Below, piece by piece: positions 1 to 8,528 of a stretch of DNA of 50,896 nt (positions are counted from its first letter, which is position 1; the number at the start of each line of letters is the position of its first letter). Both the position numbers and the translations under genes were made by a program. The notes under the pieces are model-generated. The model was given only the letters and a program-made list of their open reading frames with translations. It was not told the DNA's origin and did no database searches. Origin of the DNA: Pseudomonas viridiflava (GTDB taxonomy: Bacteria > Pseudomonadota > Gammaproteobacteria > Pseudomonadales > Pseudomonadaceae); the NCBI RefSeq assembly GCF_900580675.1, contig NZ_UTBG01000017.1, positions 1-50,896 of the forward strand, given 5' to 3'.

Positions 1-18
1 AGTATTAATATCGCGCAT

Positions 19-82
19 AAGAACGCCGGTTTGTTAGATGTGTTTGCTCGCACGAACATCATCAATCAAATCGGCGTTCTTG
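19..82. terminator. Long-loop hairpin, possible terminator of the gene before the window
   Basis: AAGAACGCCG at 19-28 pairs perfectly with CGGCGTTCTT at 73-82 across a loop of about 44 bases, followed by a T-rich stretch. It probably closes the transcript of a gene left of the window (a transaminase in the syntenic P. aeruginosa region). The large loop is unusual for an intrinsic terminator, so the role is inferred. Confidence 0.4.
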
Positions 83-138
83 TTTCTGTCTTTCCCGGGA
101 TTCCGTGAAGAACCTTTTTTTTGCCTGCGATTTGTTGA

Positions 139-501
139 TCAGGCTTTCTGTTCGAACACCACGTAGATCTTGCGGCATGGCTCCAGCACTTCCCAGGTGC
201 CGCTGAAACCGGCAGGGATCACAAAGCGATCACCGGCGCGCAGGGTTTTGGCGTTGCCCTCGGCATCGCGCAACACAGAAACCCCCTGCACGATCTCGCA
301 GTACTCATGCTCGGTGTAGTTGACCTTCCACTGCCCGACTTCACCTTCCCACACCCCTGCACTCATCTGGCCGCAAGGGCTGTTGTAGTGGTTATAGATC
401 GTTTGTTCGGGATCGCCCTTGAGGACTTTTTCCGCGGCAGGGCGGTAGCGATCTGGGGCGGTGCTGGCTTGGCTGAAGTCGACGATGTCCTGGATGCTCA
501 T
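139..501 (-). CDS. Small cupin-domain protein
   Basis: This 120-residue protein is a single cupin beta-barrel. The first conserved cupin segment is around residues 60-85 (YTEHEYCEIVQG) and the second around 88-105 (LRAGDRFVIPAGFSGTWEV). It resembles the DUF861/Cupin_3 type found in ureidoglycine-aminohydrolase-like proteins, but lacks the extra domain of the enzyme. No signal peptide is seen, so it is likely cytoplasmic. It starts at ATG 501 and is transcribed away from the aldehyde dehydrogenase gene at 732, sharing a 230-bp region that contains a strong palindrome. The location suggests a role in amine catabolism or its regulation; substrate and activity are unknown. Confidence 0.85.
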   Translation of the reverse strand: MSIQDIVDFSQASTAPDRYRPAAEKVLKGDPEQTIYNHYNSPCGQMSAGVWEGEVGQWKVNYTEHEYCEIVQGVSVLRDAEGNAKTLRAGDRFVIPAGFSGTWEVLEPCRKIYVVFEQKA

Positions 502-543
502 GTGCGTGTCCCGTCTGGCCTGCGGTTGGAGAGCCCAAAGTCT

Positions 544-563
544 ATGTTTATTAAAATGAACAT
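544..563. promoter_or_regulatory. 20-bp palindrome, candidate PauR/PuuR-type operator
   Basis: ATGTTTATTAAAATGAACAT is nearly self-complementary: eight of ten base pairs match across the centre. It lies between the divergent cupin (start 501) and aldehyde dehydrogenase (start 732) genes. The AATGAACA half resembles what I recall of the E. coli PuuR recognition sequence, and a PuuR/PauR-like repressor is encoded at 12551. That this repressor binds here is inference. Confidence 0.5.
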
Positions 564-731
564 CGCAAGGGCGTTTACCGGCCTTATGTCAAATATATTG
601 AAACACCCCCAGCCGCTGGTTTAGGGTGGTAGCCGCCTTGAGCCGAACAGCAGGCTGGCCGGGCAAGAATTCTTTGAGGCTGCCGGGGGACATCGCCTGG
701 CCCTCGTATTCAATGAGAGGAGGACACTCGC

Positions 732-2225
732 ATGACCACCCTGACCCGTGCCGACTGGGAACAACGCGCCAAGGATCTGAAGATCGAAGGCCGCGCCTAT
801 ATCAATGGCGAATACACCGCCGCTGTTTCCGGTGACACGTTCGAATGCATCAGCCCGGTCGATGGCCGCCTCCTGGCCACGGTTGCCAGCTGTGACGTCG
901 CCGACGCCCAGCGCGCCGTGGAAAATGCCCGCGCCACCTTCAATTCCGGTGTCTGGTCGCGCCTTGCGCCGGCCAAGCGCAAAGCCACGATGATCCGCTT
1001 CGCCGCGCTGCTTAAAGAGAATGCCGAAGAGCTGGCGCTGCTCGAAACCCTGGACATGGGCAAGCCGATCAGCGATTCCCTCGGCATCGACGTGCCGGGC
1101 GCAGCCAATGCCCTGGCCTGGAGCGGTGAGGCGATCGACAAGATCTACGACGAAGTCGCGGCCACCCCGCATGACCAGTTGGGCCTGGTGACCCGCGAGC
1201 CGGTGGGCGTTGTCGGCGCTATCGTGCCGTGGAACTTCCCGCTGATGATGGCCTGCTGGAAACTCGGGCCGGCGCTGTCCACCGGTAACTCGGTGATCCT
1301 CAAGCCGTCCGAAAAATCCCCACTGACCGCCATCCGCATCGCGGCCCTGGCGGTTGAGGCCGGTATCCCAAAAGGCGTGTTCAACGTGCTGCCGGGCTAC
1401 GGCCACACCGTGGGTAACGCGCTGGCGCTGCACATGGATGTCGACACCCTGGTGTTCACCGGTTCTACCAAGATCGCCAAGCAGCTGTTGATCCGCTCCG
1501 GCGAATCGAACATGAAGCGTGTGTGGCTGGAAGCCGGCGGCAAGAGCCCGAACATTGTGTTTGCCGATGCGCCGGACCTGCAAGCTGCTGCCGAATCCGC
1601 CGCGGGCGCCATCGCCTTCAACCAGGGCGAAGTCTGCACCGCCGGTTCGCGTCTGCTGGTGGAGCGTTCCATCAAGGATAAATTCCTGCCGCTGGTAATC
1701 GCAGCCCTACAAGGCTGGAAACCGGGCAACCCGCTGGACCCGGCGACCAACGTCGGCGCGCTGGTGGACACCCAGCAGATGAACACGGTGCTGTCTTACA
1801 TCGAAGCCGGCCACGCTGACGGCGCCACATTGGTCGCGGGCGGCAAGCGCACCCTCGAAGAAACGGGCGGTACTTATGTGGAGCCGACGATTTTCGACGG
1901 CGTGACCAACGCGATGAAAATCGCCCAGGAAGAGATCTTCGGCCCAGTGCTGTCGGTGATCACGTTCGACAGCGCCGAAGAAGCCATCGCCATCGCCAAC
2001 GACACCCAGTACGGCCTGGCCGCAGCGGTGTGGACGGCGGATATCTCCAAGGCGCACCTGACCGCCAAGGCCCTGCGCGCCGGTAGCGTGTGGGTCAACC
2101 AGTACGACGGCGGCGACATGACCGCGCCGTTTGGTGGCTTCAAGCAGTCGGGGAACGGCCGCGACAAGTCGCTGCACGCGTTCGACAAGTACACCGAGCT
2201 GAAGGCGACCTGGATCAAGCTGTAA
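732..2225 (+). CDS. kauB: Aldehyde dehydrogenase, KauB/PuuC type
   Basis: NAD(P)-dependent aldehyde dehydrogenase of 497 residues, the usual length for the ALDH superfamily. It oxidises aldehydes such as 4-guanidinobutyraldehyde or gamma-glutamyl-aminobutyraldehyde formed during arginine and polyamine breakdown. Visible landmarks are PWNFP with Asn168, the cofactor-site Lys191 (KPSEKSP), the general base Glu267 in LEAGGKSPN and the nucleophile Cys302 in FNQGEVCTAGSR. The start is supported by an AGGAGGA ribosome site just upstream. In P. aeruginosa the orthologous position holds kauB, also called pauC. The upstream palindrome at 544-563 may bring it under PauR control. The enzyme class is certain; the exact physiological aldehyde is inferred from synteny. 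Confidence 0.9.
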   Translation: MTTLTRADWEQRAKDLKIEGRAYINGEYTAAVSGDTFECISPVDGRLLATVASCDVADAQRAVENARATFNSGVWSRLAPAKRKATMIRFAALLKENAEELALLETLDMGKPISDSLGIDVPGAANALAWSGEAIDKIYDEVAATPHDQLGLVTREPVGVVGAIVPWNFPLMMACWKLGPALSTGNSVILKPSEKSPLTAIRIAALAVEAGIPKGVFNVLPGYGHTVGNALALHMDVDTLVFTGSTKIAKQLLIRSGESNMKRVWLEAGGKSPNIVFADAPDLQAAAESAAGAIAFNQGEVCTAGSRLLVERSIKDKFLPLVIAALQGWKPGNPLDPATNVGALVDTQQMNTVLSYIEAGHADGATLVAGGKRTLEETGGTYVEPTIFDGVTNAMKIAQEEIFGPVLSVITFDSAEEAIAIANDTQYGLAAAVWTADISKAHLTAKALRAGSVWVNQYDGGDMTAPFGGFKQSGNGRDKSLHAFDKYTELKATWIKL

Positions 2226-2242
2226 GCACCACCGCTGACCCA

Positions 2243-2365
2243 CTGTAGGAGCAAGCCTGTGTGGGAGCTGGCTTGCCTGCGATAGCATCACCGAGGTGTA
2301 CTTGACACACCGAGGCGTCTGCATCGCGGGCAAGCCCGGCTCCCACACAGGCTCGCTCCTACAGT
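2243..2365. repeat. Nested REP/REPIN hairpin
   Basis: A long inverted repeat between kauB and the MFS gene. The outer arms (ACTGTAGGAGCAAGCCTGT at the left; ACAGGCTCGCTCCTACAGT at the right) enclose an inner REPIN whose arms start GTGGGAGCTGGCTTGCC and end GGCAAGCCCGGCTCCCAC. Two REP families appear to be stacked in one hairpin. Confidence 0.85.
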
Positions 2366-2407
2366 TCGTTTACAACCTTGAAAATAATTCTCCACAGGAG
2401 CGTGGAC

Positions 2408-3550
2408 ATGCGTTGGGCGACTTATTTCGCCGTCCTGGCCTCGGTACTCAGCGTCGGCCTGGCGCTGGGCGTCAGCATGCCGCTGGTGTCCCTGCGCCTG
2501 GAAAGCTGGGGCTACGGCAGTTTCGCGATCGGCGTGATGGCGGCGATGCCCGCCTTTGGGGTCCTGCTGGGGGCGAAAGTGTCCAGCCGCATGGCCTCCT
2601 GGCTCGGCACCGCCAACCTGATGCGCCTCTGCCTGTGGGCCGGGGCAGTGTCCATCGGCTTGCTGGCGATCCTGCCCAGCTACCCGGTATGGCTGGTGCT
2701 GCGCCTGATGATCGGGGTGATCCTGACCATCGTGTTTATCCTTGGCGAAAGCTGGATCAACCAACTGGTGGTCGAGCAATGGCGCGGCCGGCTGGTGGCG
2801 TTGTATGGCTGCACTTACGCCCTCAGCCAACTGTCGGGGCCACTGCTGCTGGGCGTGATCGGCACCGATCATGACTACGGTTTCTGGGTCGGTGTGGGCC
2901 TGTTGATGGTCGCGCCGCTGCTGTTGCTTGGGCGTTCCGGTGCGCCGACGGCCGAGTCGTTCAGCGTGACCTTCAGTGACCTGTGGCTCTTCTGCCGGAG
3001 CTTGCCGGCGATTGCGTGGGCGGTGGCGCTGTTCGCCGCGTTCGAAGCGATGATTCTGACGCTGCTGCCGGTGTATTGCCTGCAACAGGGCTTCACTGCC
3101 GAAGTCGCCCTGGCGATGGTCAGCACCGTGGTGGTCGGCGATGCGTTGCTGCAATTGCCGATAGGCGCGCTGGCCGATTACCTGCCACGGCGCACGCTGT
3201 TCTTGAGTTGTGCGGTGCTGCTGTTGGCCTCGAGCCTGGCGATTCCGCCGTTGCTGCACACGCCGCTGATCTGGCCGGTGTGGGTGCTGTTCGGTGCGAG
3301 CGCCGGTGGCTTGTTTACGTTGTCACTGATCCTGATCGGCGAGCGCTACCGCGACGATGCGCTGGTGCGTGCCAATGCGCACATTGCGCAGCTGTGGGGT
3401 ATCGGTTGCCTGATCGGCCCGCTGGTGGCCGGCGCGGGCAGCCAGTGGATCAGCGGGCATGCACTGCCGTTGCTGATGGCGACGGGTGCGCTGGGGCTGG
3501 TGGTGCTGTTGCTGCGCCAAGGGGCGTTCGGCGCTGCGCAGCCTGCCTGA
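2408..3550 (+). CDS. MFS transporter
   Basis: Major facilitator superfamily permease of 380 residues with about twelve hydrophobic segments, matching the YcaD/UMF1-like small MFS proteins of pseudomonads. Segments alternate with short loops rich in Arg and Asp, such as LGAKVSSRMASWLG after the second helix, which corresponds to the MFS loop 2-3 motif. I place the start at ATG 2408, seven bases after CAGGAG; an in-frame ATG at 2378 lacks a ribosome site. It sits downstream of kauB but a REPIN intervenes. The orthologous place in P. aeruginosa (PA5311) is also an MFS gene. The substrate is unknown; amine or metabolite export is a guess from context. Confidence 0.85.
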   Translation: MRWATYFAVLASVLSVGLALGVSMPLVSLRLESWGYGSFAIGVMAAMPAFGVLLGAKVSSRMASWLGTANLMRLCLWAGAVSIGLLAILPSYPVWLVLRLMIGVILTIVFILGESWINQLVVEQWRGRLVALYGCTYALSQLSGPLLLGVIGTDHDYGFWVGVGLLMVAPLLLLGRSGAPTAESFSVTFSDLWLFCRSLPAIAWAVALFAAFEAMILTLLPVYCLQQGFTAEVALAMVSTVVVGDALLQLPIGALADYLPRRTLFLSCAVLLLASSLAIPPLLHTPLIWPVWVLFGASAGGLFTLSLILIGERYRDDALVRANAHIAQLWGIGCLIGPLVAGAGSQWISGHALPLLMATGALGLVVLLLRQGAFGAAQPA

Positions 3551-3568
3551 ATTGGAATGCAAACAACG

Positions 3569-3656
3569 GTGGGAGCTGGCTTGCCTGCGATAGCGGTGTG
3601 TCAGCTGCCAACCCATTACCTGACACACCGCCATCGCCGGCAAGCCCGGCTCCCAC
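3569..3656. repeat. REPIN between convergent genes
   Basis: Inverted pair of REP arms: left arm GTGGGAGCTGGCTTGCCTGC, right arm ending GCAAGCCCGGCTCCCAC. The inner parts GGTGTGTCAG and CTGACACACC also pair. The two arms differ (GCTGGCTTGCCTGCGATAGC against GCCGGGCTTGCCGGCGATGG), so they come from different subtypes. It lies in the gap between the MFS gene and the convergent phospholipase-D-like gene. Confidence 0.85.
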
Positions 3657-3673
3657 AGGGATCTAGTGTGTGC

Positions 3674-5242
3674 TTACAGCATGCGCTCCAGGCCTACAGA
3701 AGTGGCAAACCAGGCATTGAACCGCCGCCACCAACTGCCTGGCTCACGGGTCAGGGTGTGCAGTTGGCCGTTATCTTCGGTCACCCACACCACTTGGCCG
3801 TCCTGCAATTTCGCTTCATAGCTCAACGCTGGCGCCATGCCTTGCAGCGCCAGGTTGCGCACGTGTTCCGCCAGTTCGGGGCTGTCGACCAGCACGCCGA
3901 CTTCGGTGTTCCACAGCACCGAGCGCGGGTCGAAGTTGAATGAGCCGATAAACGACTTGGTCCGGTCAAAGATCATTGCCTTGCTGTGCAGGCTCGAGTC
4001 CGAGCCGCGGAAGGTGCCGCGCCGAAACAGATGCGGCCCGCTGCCCGCGCTCGGGTCGCCCGGCTGGCGGCGCAACTCATAGAGTTTCACCCCGTGCTCC
4101 AGCAACGCCTTGCGATAGGGTGCGTAGCCGCCGTGCACGGCCGGTACGTCGGTGGCTTCCAGGGCGTTGGTCAGCAGGCTCACCGATACCCCGGCGTCGG
4201 CGCGGCCGGTCAGGTACACCAGCCCAGGCTGCCCCGGTACAAAGTACGCCGAGATCATCATCAGCTCGTGGTTGACGCCTTCCAGCTCCGGCGCCAGCTG
4301 CGTGGTGAGCAGCAGGTGCGGGTCAGGATCAGCCTTGGCCAGCACCTTGCTCGGCGCGTCCCACAGCGCCTGGTTCCAGGCCCAGATCAGCTCGCGGCGC
4401 CAGATGTCCATGCGCGGCTGGGTCTGGTAGGTGCGCAGGCGGTTGTACAGCGCGTGGTTTTGCTGGCGTGACTCTGCCAGCGACGCTTCGAGGCGCACGC
4501 GGGCGGCAGCCAGGTCACCTTTGGAGGGCGTGTGGGAAACAAAGTCGTCAATCGGCTTGCTCAGCGCGCTGTTCCAGTACTGGTCAAAACTGTGCCCGAG
4601 CTGCTCGGCCACCGGGCCGACGCTGAGCATGTCGATATCGGTGAAGTTCAGGTTGGGCTCGGCGTCGAAATACTCATCCCCCAGGTTGCGCCCGCCGACA
4701 ATCGCCACGCTGTTATCCGCCAGCCACAGCTTGTTGTGCATGCGCCGGTGTTGCAGCGACAAATTGAACAGGCGGCCCATGGCCCGGGTCACGCCGGTGC
4801 TGCGCCCCAGGTGCAGCGGGTTGAACAGGCGTATTTCGATTTTGGGGTGGGCGGCGAGGGTGGCGATGATCTGGTCGAGGCCATCGCTGGTGGTGTCGTC
4901 CAGCAGGATGCGCACGCGCACGCCGCGGTCGGCGGCCTTGAGCAGTTCGTCCACGAGCATGCGGGTGCTGATGCCGTCGTGCACGATGTAGTACTGCAGG
5001 TCGAGGCTGGTCTGGGCGTTGCGGATCAGCTCGGCGCGGGCCATGAAGGCTTCGCTGCTGTTGGGCAGCAGGCGGAAACCGGAGCGGCCTTGATACGGCG
5101 CGGCCTGGGCCTGGATCGAGCGGCCGAAGGAGGATTGCGCTGCGGGCAGGGCGTCGCTGGGGATGCGCGGTGTAGTCACCGTAGCGCAGCCGCCCAGCGC
5201 CAGGGCGCCCAACAGGAAAAACGGTAAAAGCCGTCGGATCAT
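3674..5242 (-). CDS. Phospholipase D-like lipoprotein (ClsC-like)
   Basis: Phospholipase D superfamily protein of about 522 residues with two HKD motifs. The first is HNKLWLAD at about residues 169-176, followed by GGRNLGDEYF. The second is LHSKAMIFD near residue 415, followed by GSFNFDPRS. The N-terminus is a lipoprotein signal ending in LALGGC, so the mature protein is probably membrane-anchored through Cys19. Family members include cardiolipin synthase C, which joins phosphatidyl groups to make cardiolipin, but some act as hydrolases. I chose ATG 5242 over an upstream TTG at 5245. It stands alone between a REPIN and the MocR gene. The reaction is inferred from the family. Confidence 0.85.
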   Translation of the reverse strand: MIRRLLPFFLLGALALGGCATVTTPRIPSDALPAAQSSFGRSIQAQAAPYQGRSGFRLLPNSSEAFMARAELIRNAQTSLDLQYYIVHDGISTRMLVDELLKAADRGVRVRILLDDTTSDGLDQIIATLAAHPKIEIRLFNPLHLGRSTGVTRAMGRLFNLSLQHRRMHNKLWLADNSVAIVGGRNLGDEYFDAEPNLNFTDIDMLSVGPVAEQLGHSFDQYWNSALSKPIDDFVSHTPSKGDLAAARVRLEASLAESRQQNHALYNRLRTYQTQPRMDIWRRELIWAWNQALWDAPSKVLAKADPDPHLLLTTQLAPELEGVNHELMMISAYFVPGQPGLVYLTGRADAGVSVSLLTNALEATDVPAVHGGYAPYRKALLEHGVKLYELRRQPGDPSAGSGPHLFRRGTFRGSDSSLHSKAMIFDRTKSFIGSFNFDPRSVLWNTEVGVLVDSPELAEHVRNLALQGMAPALSYEAKLQDGQVVWVTEDNGQLHTLTREPGSWWRRFNAWFATSVGLERML

Positions 5243-5304
5243 CAAGGGCGCTGCTTCCAGGTCAGGGCGGTTGTGGGCATATGACGGCTAATTTCCGGGA
5301 AAGG

Positions 5305-6729
5305 TCAGTCGGCAGCCTCGACGAGCATTTTGCTCGCGGCCGCGCCGACCTTGCGCACCGCTTCCTCAATCTGCGCGGTTGGTTTGGCAGCGTAGTTCAT
5401 GCGCAGGCAGTTCCGGTACTTGCCCGAGGCAGAAAAGATGCTGCCTACGGCGATCTGTACGCCTTGTTCCACCAGGACCCGGTTGAGTTTGAGGGTGTCG
5501 AAGCCTTCCGGCAGCTCGACCCACAGCATAAAGCTGCCCTGCGGCCGGCTGGCGCGGGTACCGGCCGGGAAATAGCGGCTGACCCAGTCAAGCATCAAGT
5601 CGCGATTGCGTTGGTATTGGGTGCGCATCCGCCGCAAATGCGGTTCGAAATGGCCACCCTTGAGAAACTCGGCAATCGCGATCTGCGGCTGCGTGGCGGT
5701 CGAGCCGGTGCTGATGTATTTCATGTGCAGCACCCGCTCCAGATACCGCCCCGGCGCGACCCAGCCAATCCGCAGGCCTGGGGCCAGGGTTTTCGAGAAC
5801 GAACTGCACAGCAGCACGCGGCCATCTTCGTCGAAGGATTTAATCGTGCGTGGGCGTGGGTAGCTGTAGGCCAATTCGCCATACACATCGTCTTCGATGA
5901 TTGCCACGTCAAAACGCTGGGCCAGGGTCAGCAGCGCCTTCTTGCGCGCCTCGGGCATGATGTAGCCCAAGGGGTTGTTGCAGTTGGGGGTCAGCTGGAT
6001 GACCTTGATCGGCCACTGTTCCAACGCCAACTCCAGGGCTTCGAGGCTGATGCCGGTGAGCGGGTCCGTAGGGATTTCCAGGGCCTTCATGCCCAGGCCC
6101 TTGAGGGTTTGCATGGCGCCGTGGAAGCTCGGCGAGTCCACCGCGACGATGTCGCCAGGTTCGCAAATCGCATGGATGCTGGCGGACAGCGCCTCATGGC
6201 AACCGGTGGTGATCACAATATCCTCAGCGGTCAGCTGGCAGCCGGAGTCCAGAGACAGCCGGGCGATTTGTTCGCGCAGCTCCATACAGCCAAGGATGTT
6301 GTCGTAATACAGACCGGGCAGATCCTGGCGCCGACTGACGCGGGCGAGGCTGCGCAGCAGCGGTTTCAGCGTCGGCGACAATACATCAGGCATACCACGG
6401 CCTAGCTGTATGACGTCTTTGCGCGGCACCGCGCGAATCAGCTCGAGCACAAGATCCCATTGCGAAATTTCCACCGGGCGCTGGGCCGGGCGACCAATCT
6501 CGGGCAGGGCGGGCAGCTCACGGCCAACCGGCACAAAGTACCCGGATTTAGGCTTGGGCATCGCCAGCCCGTTGTCTTCGAGCAACCGATACGCCTGCTG
6601 CACGGTGCTCAGGCTGACCCCATGCTCCACGCTCAAGGCGCGCACGGAGGGCAGGCGATCACCGGGACGGTAGAAGCCCTGTTCGATGCGCGTGCCCAGT
6701 AATTCGGCGAGGTTGACGTAAAGGGTCAT
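5305..6729 (-). CDS. MocR-type GntR/aminotransferase regulator
   Basis: Transcription regulator of 474 residues fusing an N-terminal GntR winged helix (about residues 1-75, DRLPSVRALSVEHGVSLSTVQQAYRLLE) to a class I aminotransferase-like domain (about 90-465). The PLP-binding lysine lies in SSFSKTLAPGLRIGW, and an NNPLG motif is present. MocR proteins sense an amine or PLP-linked ligand and control a neighbouring gene. Here the divergent neighbour is a DUF1127 gene at 6896, with repeated ACAG/CTGT motifs between them. It may also control the amine oxidase at 7121. The ligand is unknown. Confidence 0.9.
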   Translation of the reverse strand: MTLYVNLAELLGTRIEQGFYRPGDRLPSVRALSVEHGVSLSTVQQAYRLLEDNGLAMPKPKSGYFVPVGRELPALPEIGRPAQRPVEISQWDLVLELIRAVPRKDVIQLGRGMPDVLSPTLKPLLRSLARVSRRQDLPGLYYDNILGCMELREQIARLSLDSGCQLTAEDIVITTGCHEALSASIHAICEPGDIVAVDSPSFHGAMQTLKGLGMKALEIPTDPLTGISLEALELALEQWPIKVIQLTPNCNNPLGYIMPEARKKALLTLAQRFDVAIIEDDVYGELAYSYPRPRTIKSFDEDGRVLLCSSFSKTLAPGLRIGWVAPGRYLERVLHMKYISTGSTATQPQIAIAEFLKGGHFEPHLRRMRTQYQRNRDLMLDWVSRYFPAGTRASRPQGSFMLWVELPEGFDTLKLNRVLVEQGVQIAVGSIFSASGKYRNCLRMNYAAKPTAQIEEAVRKVGAAASKMLVEAAD

Positions 6730-6751
6730 GGCGGTCGCTCCCGGGGGACCA

Positions 6752-6833
6752 GTACAGATAGAGGGAAAATACAGGATTCAGCCGCGCATAGGCAGTGTCT
6801 GTATGGATTTAATAAAGATAGGTTGAATCTGTA
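6752..6833. promoter_or_regulatory. Candidate MocR operator region
   Basis: The gap holds TACAGGATTCA (6770-6780) and TTGAATCTGTA (6823-6833), which are inverted copies differing by one inserted base. Additional related words are GTACAGATAG at 6752 and GTCTGTATGGAT at 6797. MocR regulators commonly bind paired repeats of this type next to their own gene. The assignment is inferred from position. Confidence 0.45.
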
Positions 6834-6895
6834 ATGGTTTTGCCCGTGCGCTCATTCTTGTCACTCATGGCAACAAGCAAATGAGGGGCAGGAAA

Positions 6896-7120
6896 ATGAA
6901 CGGCATGAGCGATGTGCGGCTGATGTTACACAGCCAGGAATTGCAGGCAGGGCAAGAGCGGGCCACTGCGCCGCGCGATATCAGCCGCTGGGAGCTGTTC
7001 TGGCATCGCCGCAATACGCGCAAGTCCCTGCTGCACTTGACCCGCGAGCAACTGCGCGACGTCGGTTTGAGTGCAGAGCAGGCGCGCCAGGAAGGTTTGA
7101 AACCGTTCTGGCGCGATTGA
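6896..7120 (+). CDS. DUF1127 small protein
   Basis: A basic protein of 74 residues ending in a DUF1127 (YjiS-like) domain: the segment WELFWHRRNTRKSLLHLTREQLRDVGLS at about residues 32-59 shows the usual Arg-rich, Leu-rich pattern with L-x-x-L..D-x-G. DUF1127 proteins of this kind are small, and some bind RNA or affect phosphate and carbon metabolism in alphaproteobacteria; the role in Pseudomonas is not known to me. ATG 6896 follows AGGGG by seven bases; the earlier in-frame ATG at 6881 has no ribosome site. The gene abuts the convergent amine oxidase gene with no gap (7120/7121) and is divergent from the MocR gene. Confidence 0.8.
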   Translation: MNGMSDVRLMLHSQELQAGQERATAPRDISRWELFWHRRNTRKSLLHLTREQLRDVGLSAEQARQEGLKPFWRD

Positions 7121-8413
7121 TCAGAGCAGTTCTTTGAGGCGGTGCCAAAGCATCCCCAGCGCCAGCAACGGCGAGCGCAGGTGCTTGCCGCCGGGGAAAG
7201 TCATGTGCGGCACCTGGGCGAACAGGTCGAAACGCCCCTGTTGCTGGCCGCTGATGGCCTCGGCCAGCAGCTTGCCCGCCAGGTGCGTGGCGTTGAGGCC
7301 ATGCCCGGCGTAGGCCTGGGCGTAATACACATTGGGTTGATCGGCCAACCGACCGATCTGCGGCAGGCGGTTGGCGCCGATGCCGATCATGCCGCCCCAT
7401 TGGTAGTCGATGTTCACATCGGCCAGCTGTGGGAACACTTGGAGCATCTTGGGGCGCATGTAAGCGCCGATGTCCTTGGGGTCGCGCCCGGAATAATGGC
7501 AAGCGCCGCCGAATAGCAGGCGGCGGTCGGCCGAGAGCCGGAAGTAATCGACGGTCACGCGCTGGTCGCATACCGCCATGTTTTGCGGCAGCAGGCTGGC
7601 GGCCTGTGCTTCGCTCAAGGGTTCGGTGGCGATGATGTAGCTGCCGGCGGGCAGCACTTTGCCGCTGAGTTGCGGGTTCAGCCCATTCAGGTAGGCGTTG
7701 CAGGCGAGTACCAGGGTTTTCGCGCGCACTTTGCCCAGGGCCGTGTGCACCTGGACTTCGGGGCCGTAGTCGATGCGCGTCACTTCGGACTGCTCAAACA
7801 ATTGCACACCCAGCTGCTGTGCCGCCGCCGCTTCACCGAGGGCCAGGTTTAGCGGGTGCAGATGGCCCGAGCCCATGTCGATCATGCCGCCCACGTAGCG
7901 CTCGGAGCCGATCACGCTGCCCATTTCGCTGGCTTGCAGCAGGCGCACTTCGTGGCGATAGCCCAGGCTGCGCAGCTCTTCGGCGTCTTCGGCCAGGCCT
8001 TGCAGGTCGCGGGGTCTGTTGGCGAGGTCGCAGTAGCCCCAGGTCAGGTCGCAGGGTATCTGGTAGCGCTCGACGCGCTCACGCACGATTTCCACTGCTT
8101 CCAGGCCCATCAATTTCATCTGGCGCACGCCGTCGCTGCCGATCACATTGGTGAACTGCTCCAGGCCGTGGCCAACCCCGCGAATCAGCTGGCCGCCGTT
8201 GCGCCCGCTGGCGCCCCAGGCGATCTTGCGGGCTTCCAGCAGCACCACGCTGAAGCCACGTTCAGCCAGTTCCAGGGCGGTGTTGAGCCCGGAAAAACCA
8301 CCGCCGACCACGCACACGTCGGCAACGATTTCACCTTGCAACGTCGGGTGATCAAGTTGCGGCAGGCTACTGGCGGCGTAGTAGGAATCTGCGTGCCGGG
8401 CGCTGGCAGTCAT
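7121..8413 (-). CDS. FAD-dependent amine oxidoreductase (PuuB/DadA-like fold)
   Basis: FAD oxidoreductase of the DAO family, about 430 residues from ATG 8413. The dinucleotide-binding motif ADVCVVGGGFSGLNTALELAERG is near residue 30, then EARKIAWGASGRNGGQ follows. The C-terminal part has the YAGHGLNATHLAGKL segment near the flavin. It resembles gamma-glutamylputrescine oxidase (PuuB) and PA5309 of P. aeruginosa, oxidising an amine and reducing oxygen or a quinone. An ATG at 8422 is equally possible; longer extensions to 8539 would overlap the divergent gene and are rejected. Nearby kauB could oxidise the aldehyde product. The substrate is inferred. Confidence 0.85.
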   Translation of the reverse strand: MTASARHADSYYAASSLPQLDHPTLQGEIVADVCVVGGGFSGLNTALELAERGFSVVLLEARKIAWGASGRNGGQLIRGVGHGLEQFTNVIGSDGVRQMKLMGLEAVEIVRERVERYQIPCDLTWGYCDLANRPRDLQGLAEDAEELRSLGYRHEVRLLQASEMGSVIGSERYVGGMIDMGSGHLHPLNLALGEAAAAQQLGVQLFEQSEVTRIDYGPEVQVHTALGKVRAKTLVLACNAYLNGLNPQLSGKVLPAGSYIIATEPLSEAQAASLLPQNMAVCDQRVTVDYFRLSADRRLLFGGACHYSGRDPKDIGAYMRPKMLQVFPQLADVNIDYQWGGMIGIGANRLPQIGRLADQPNVYYAQAYAGHGLNATHLAGKLLAEAISGQQQGRFDLFAQVPHMTFPGGKHLRSPLLALGMLWHRLKELL

Positions 8414-8528
8414 GGGGAGCATCCGTGTTTGGAAAATTTGACGCAGGATACAACGGTCGGACGAAGCTGTCTGCGCAGGTCGTTTTGCGTCAGAATCCAC
8501 GCTTATTCGCGGTTCGGTATGTGTTTCG

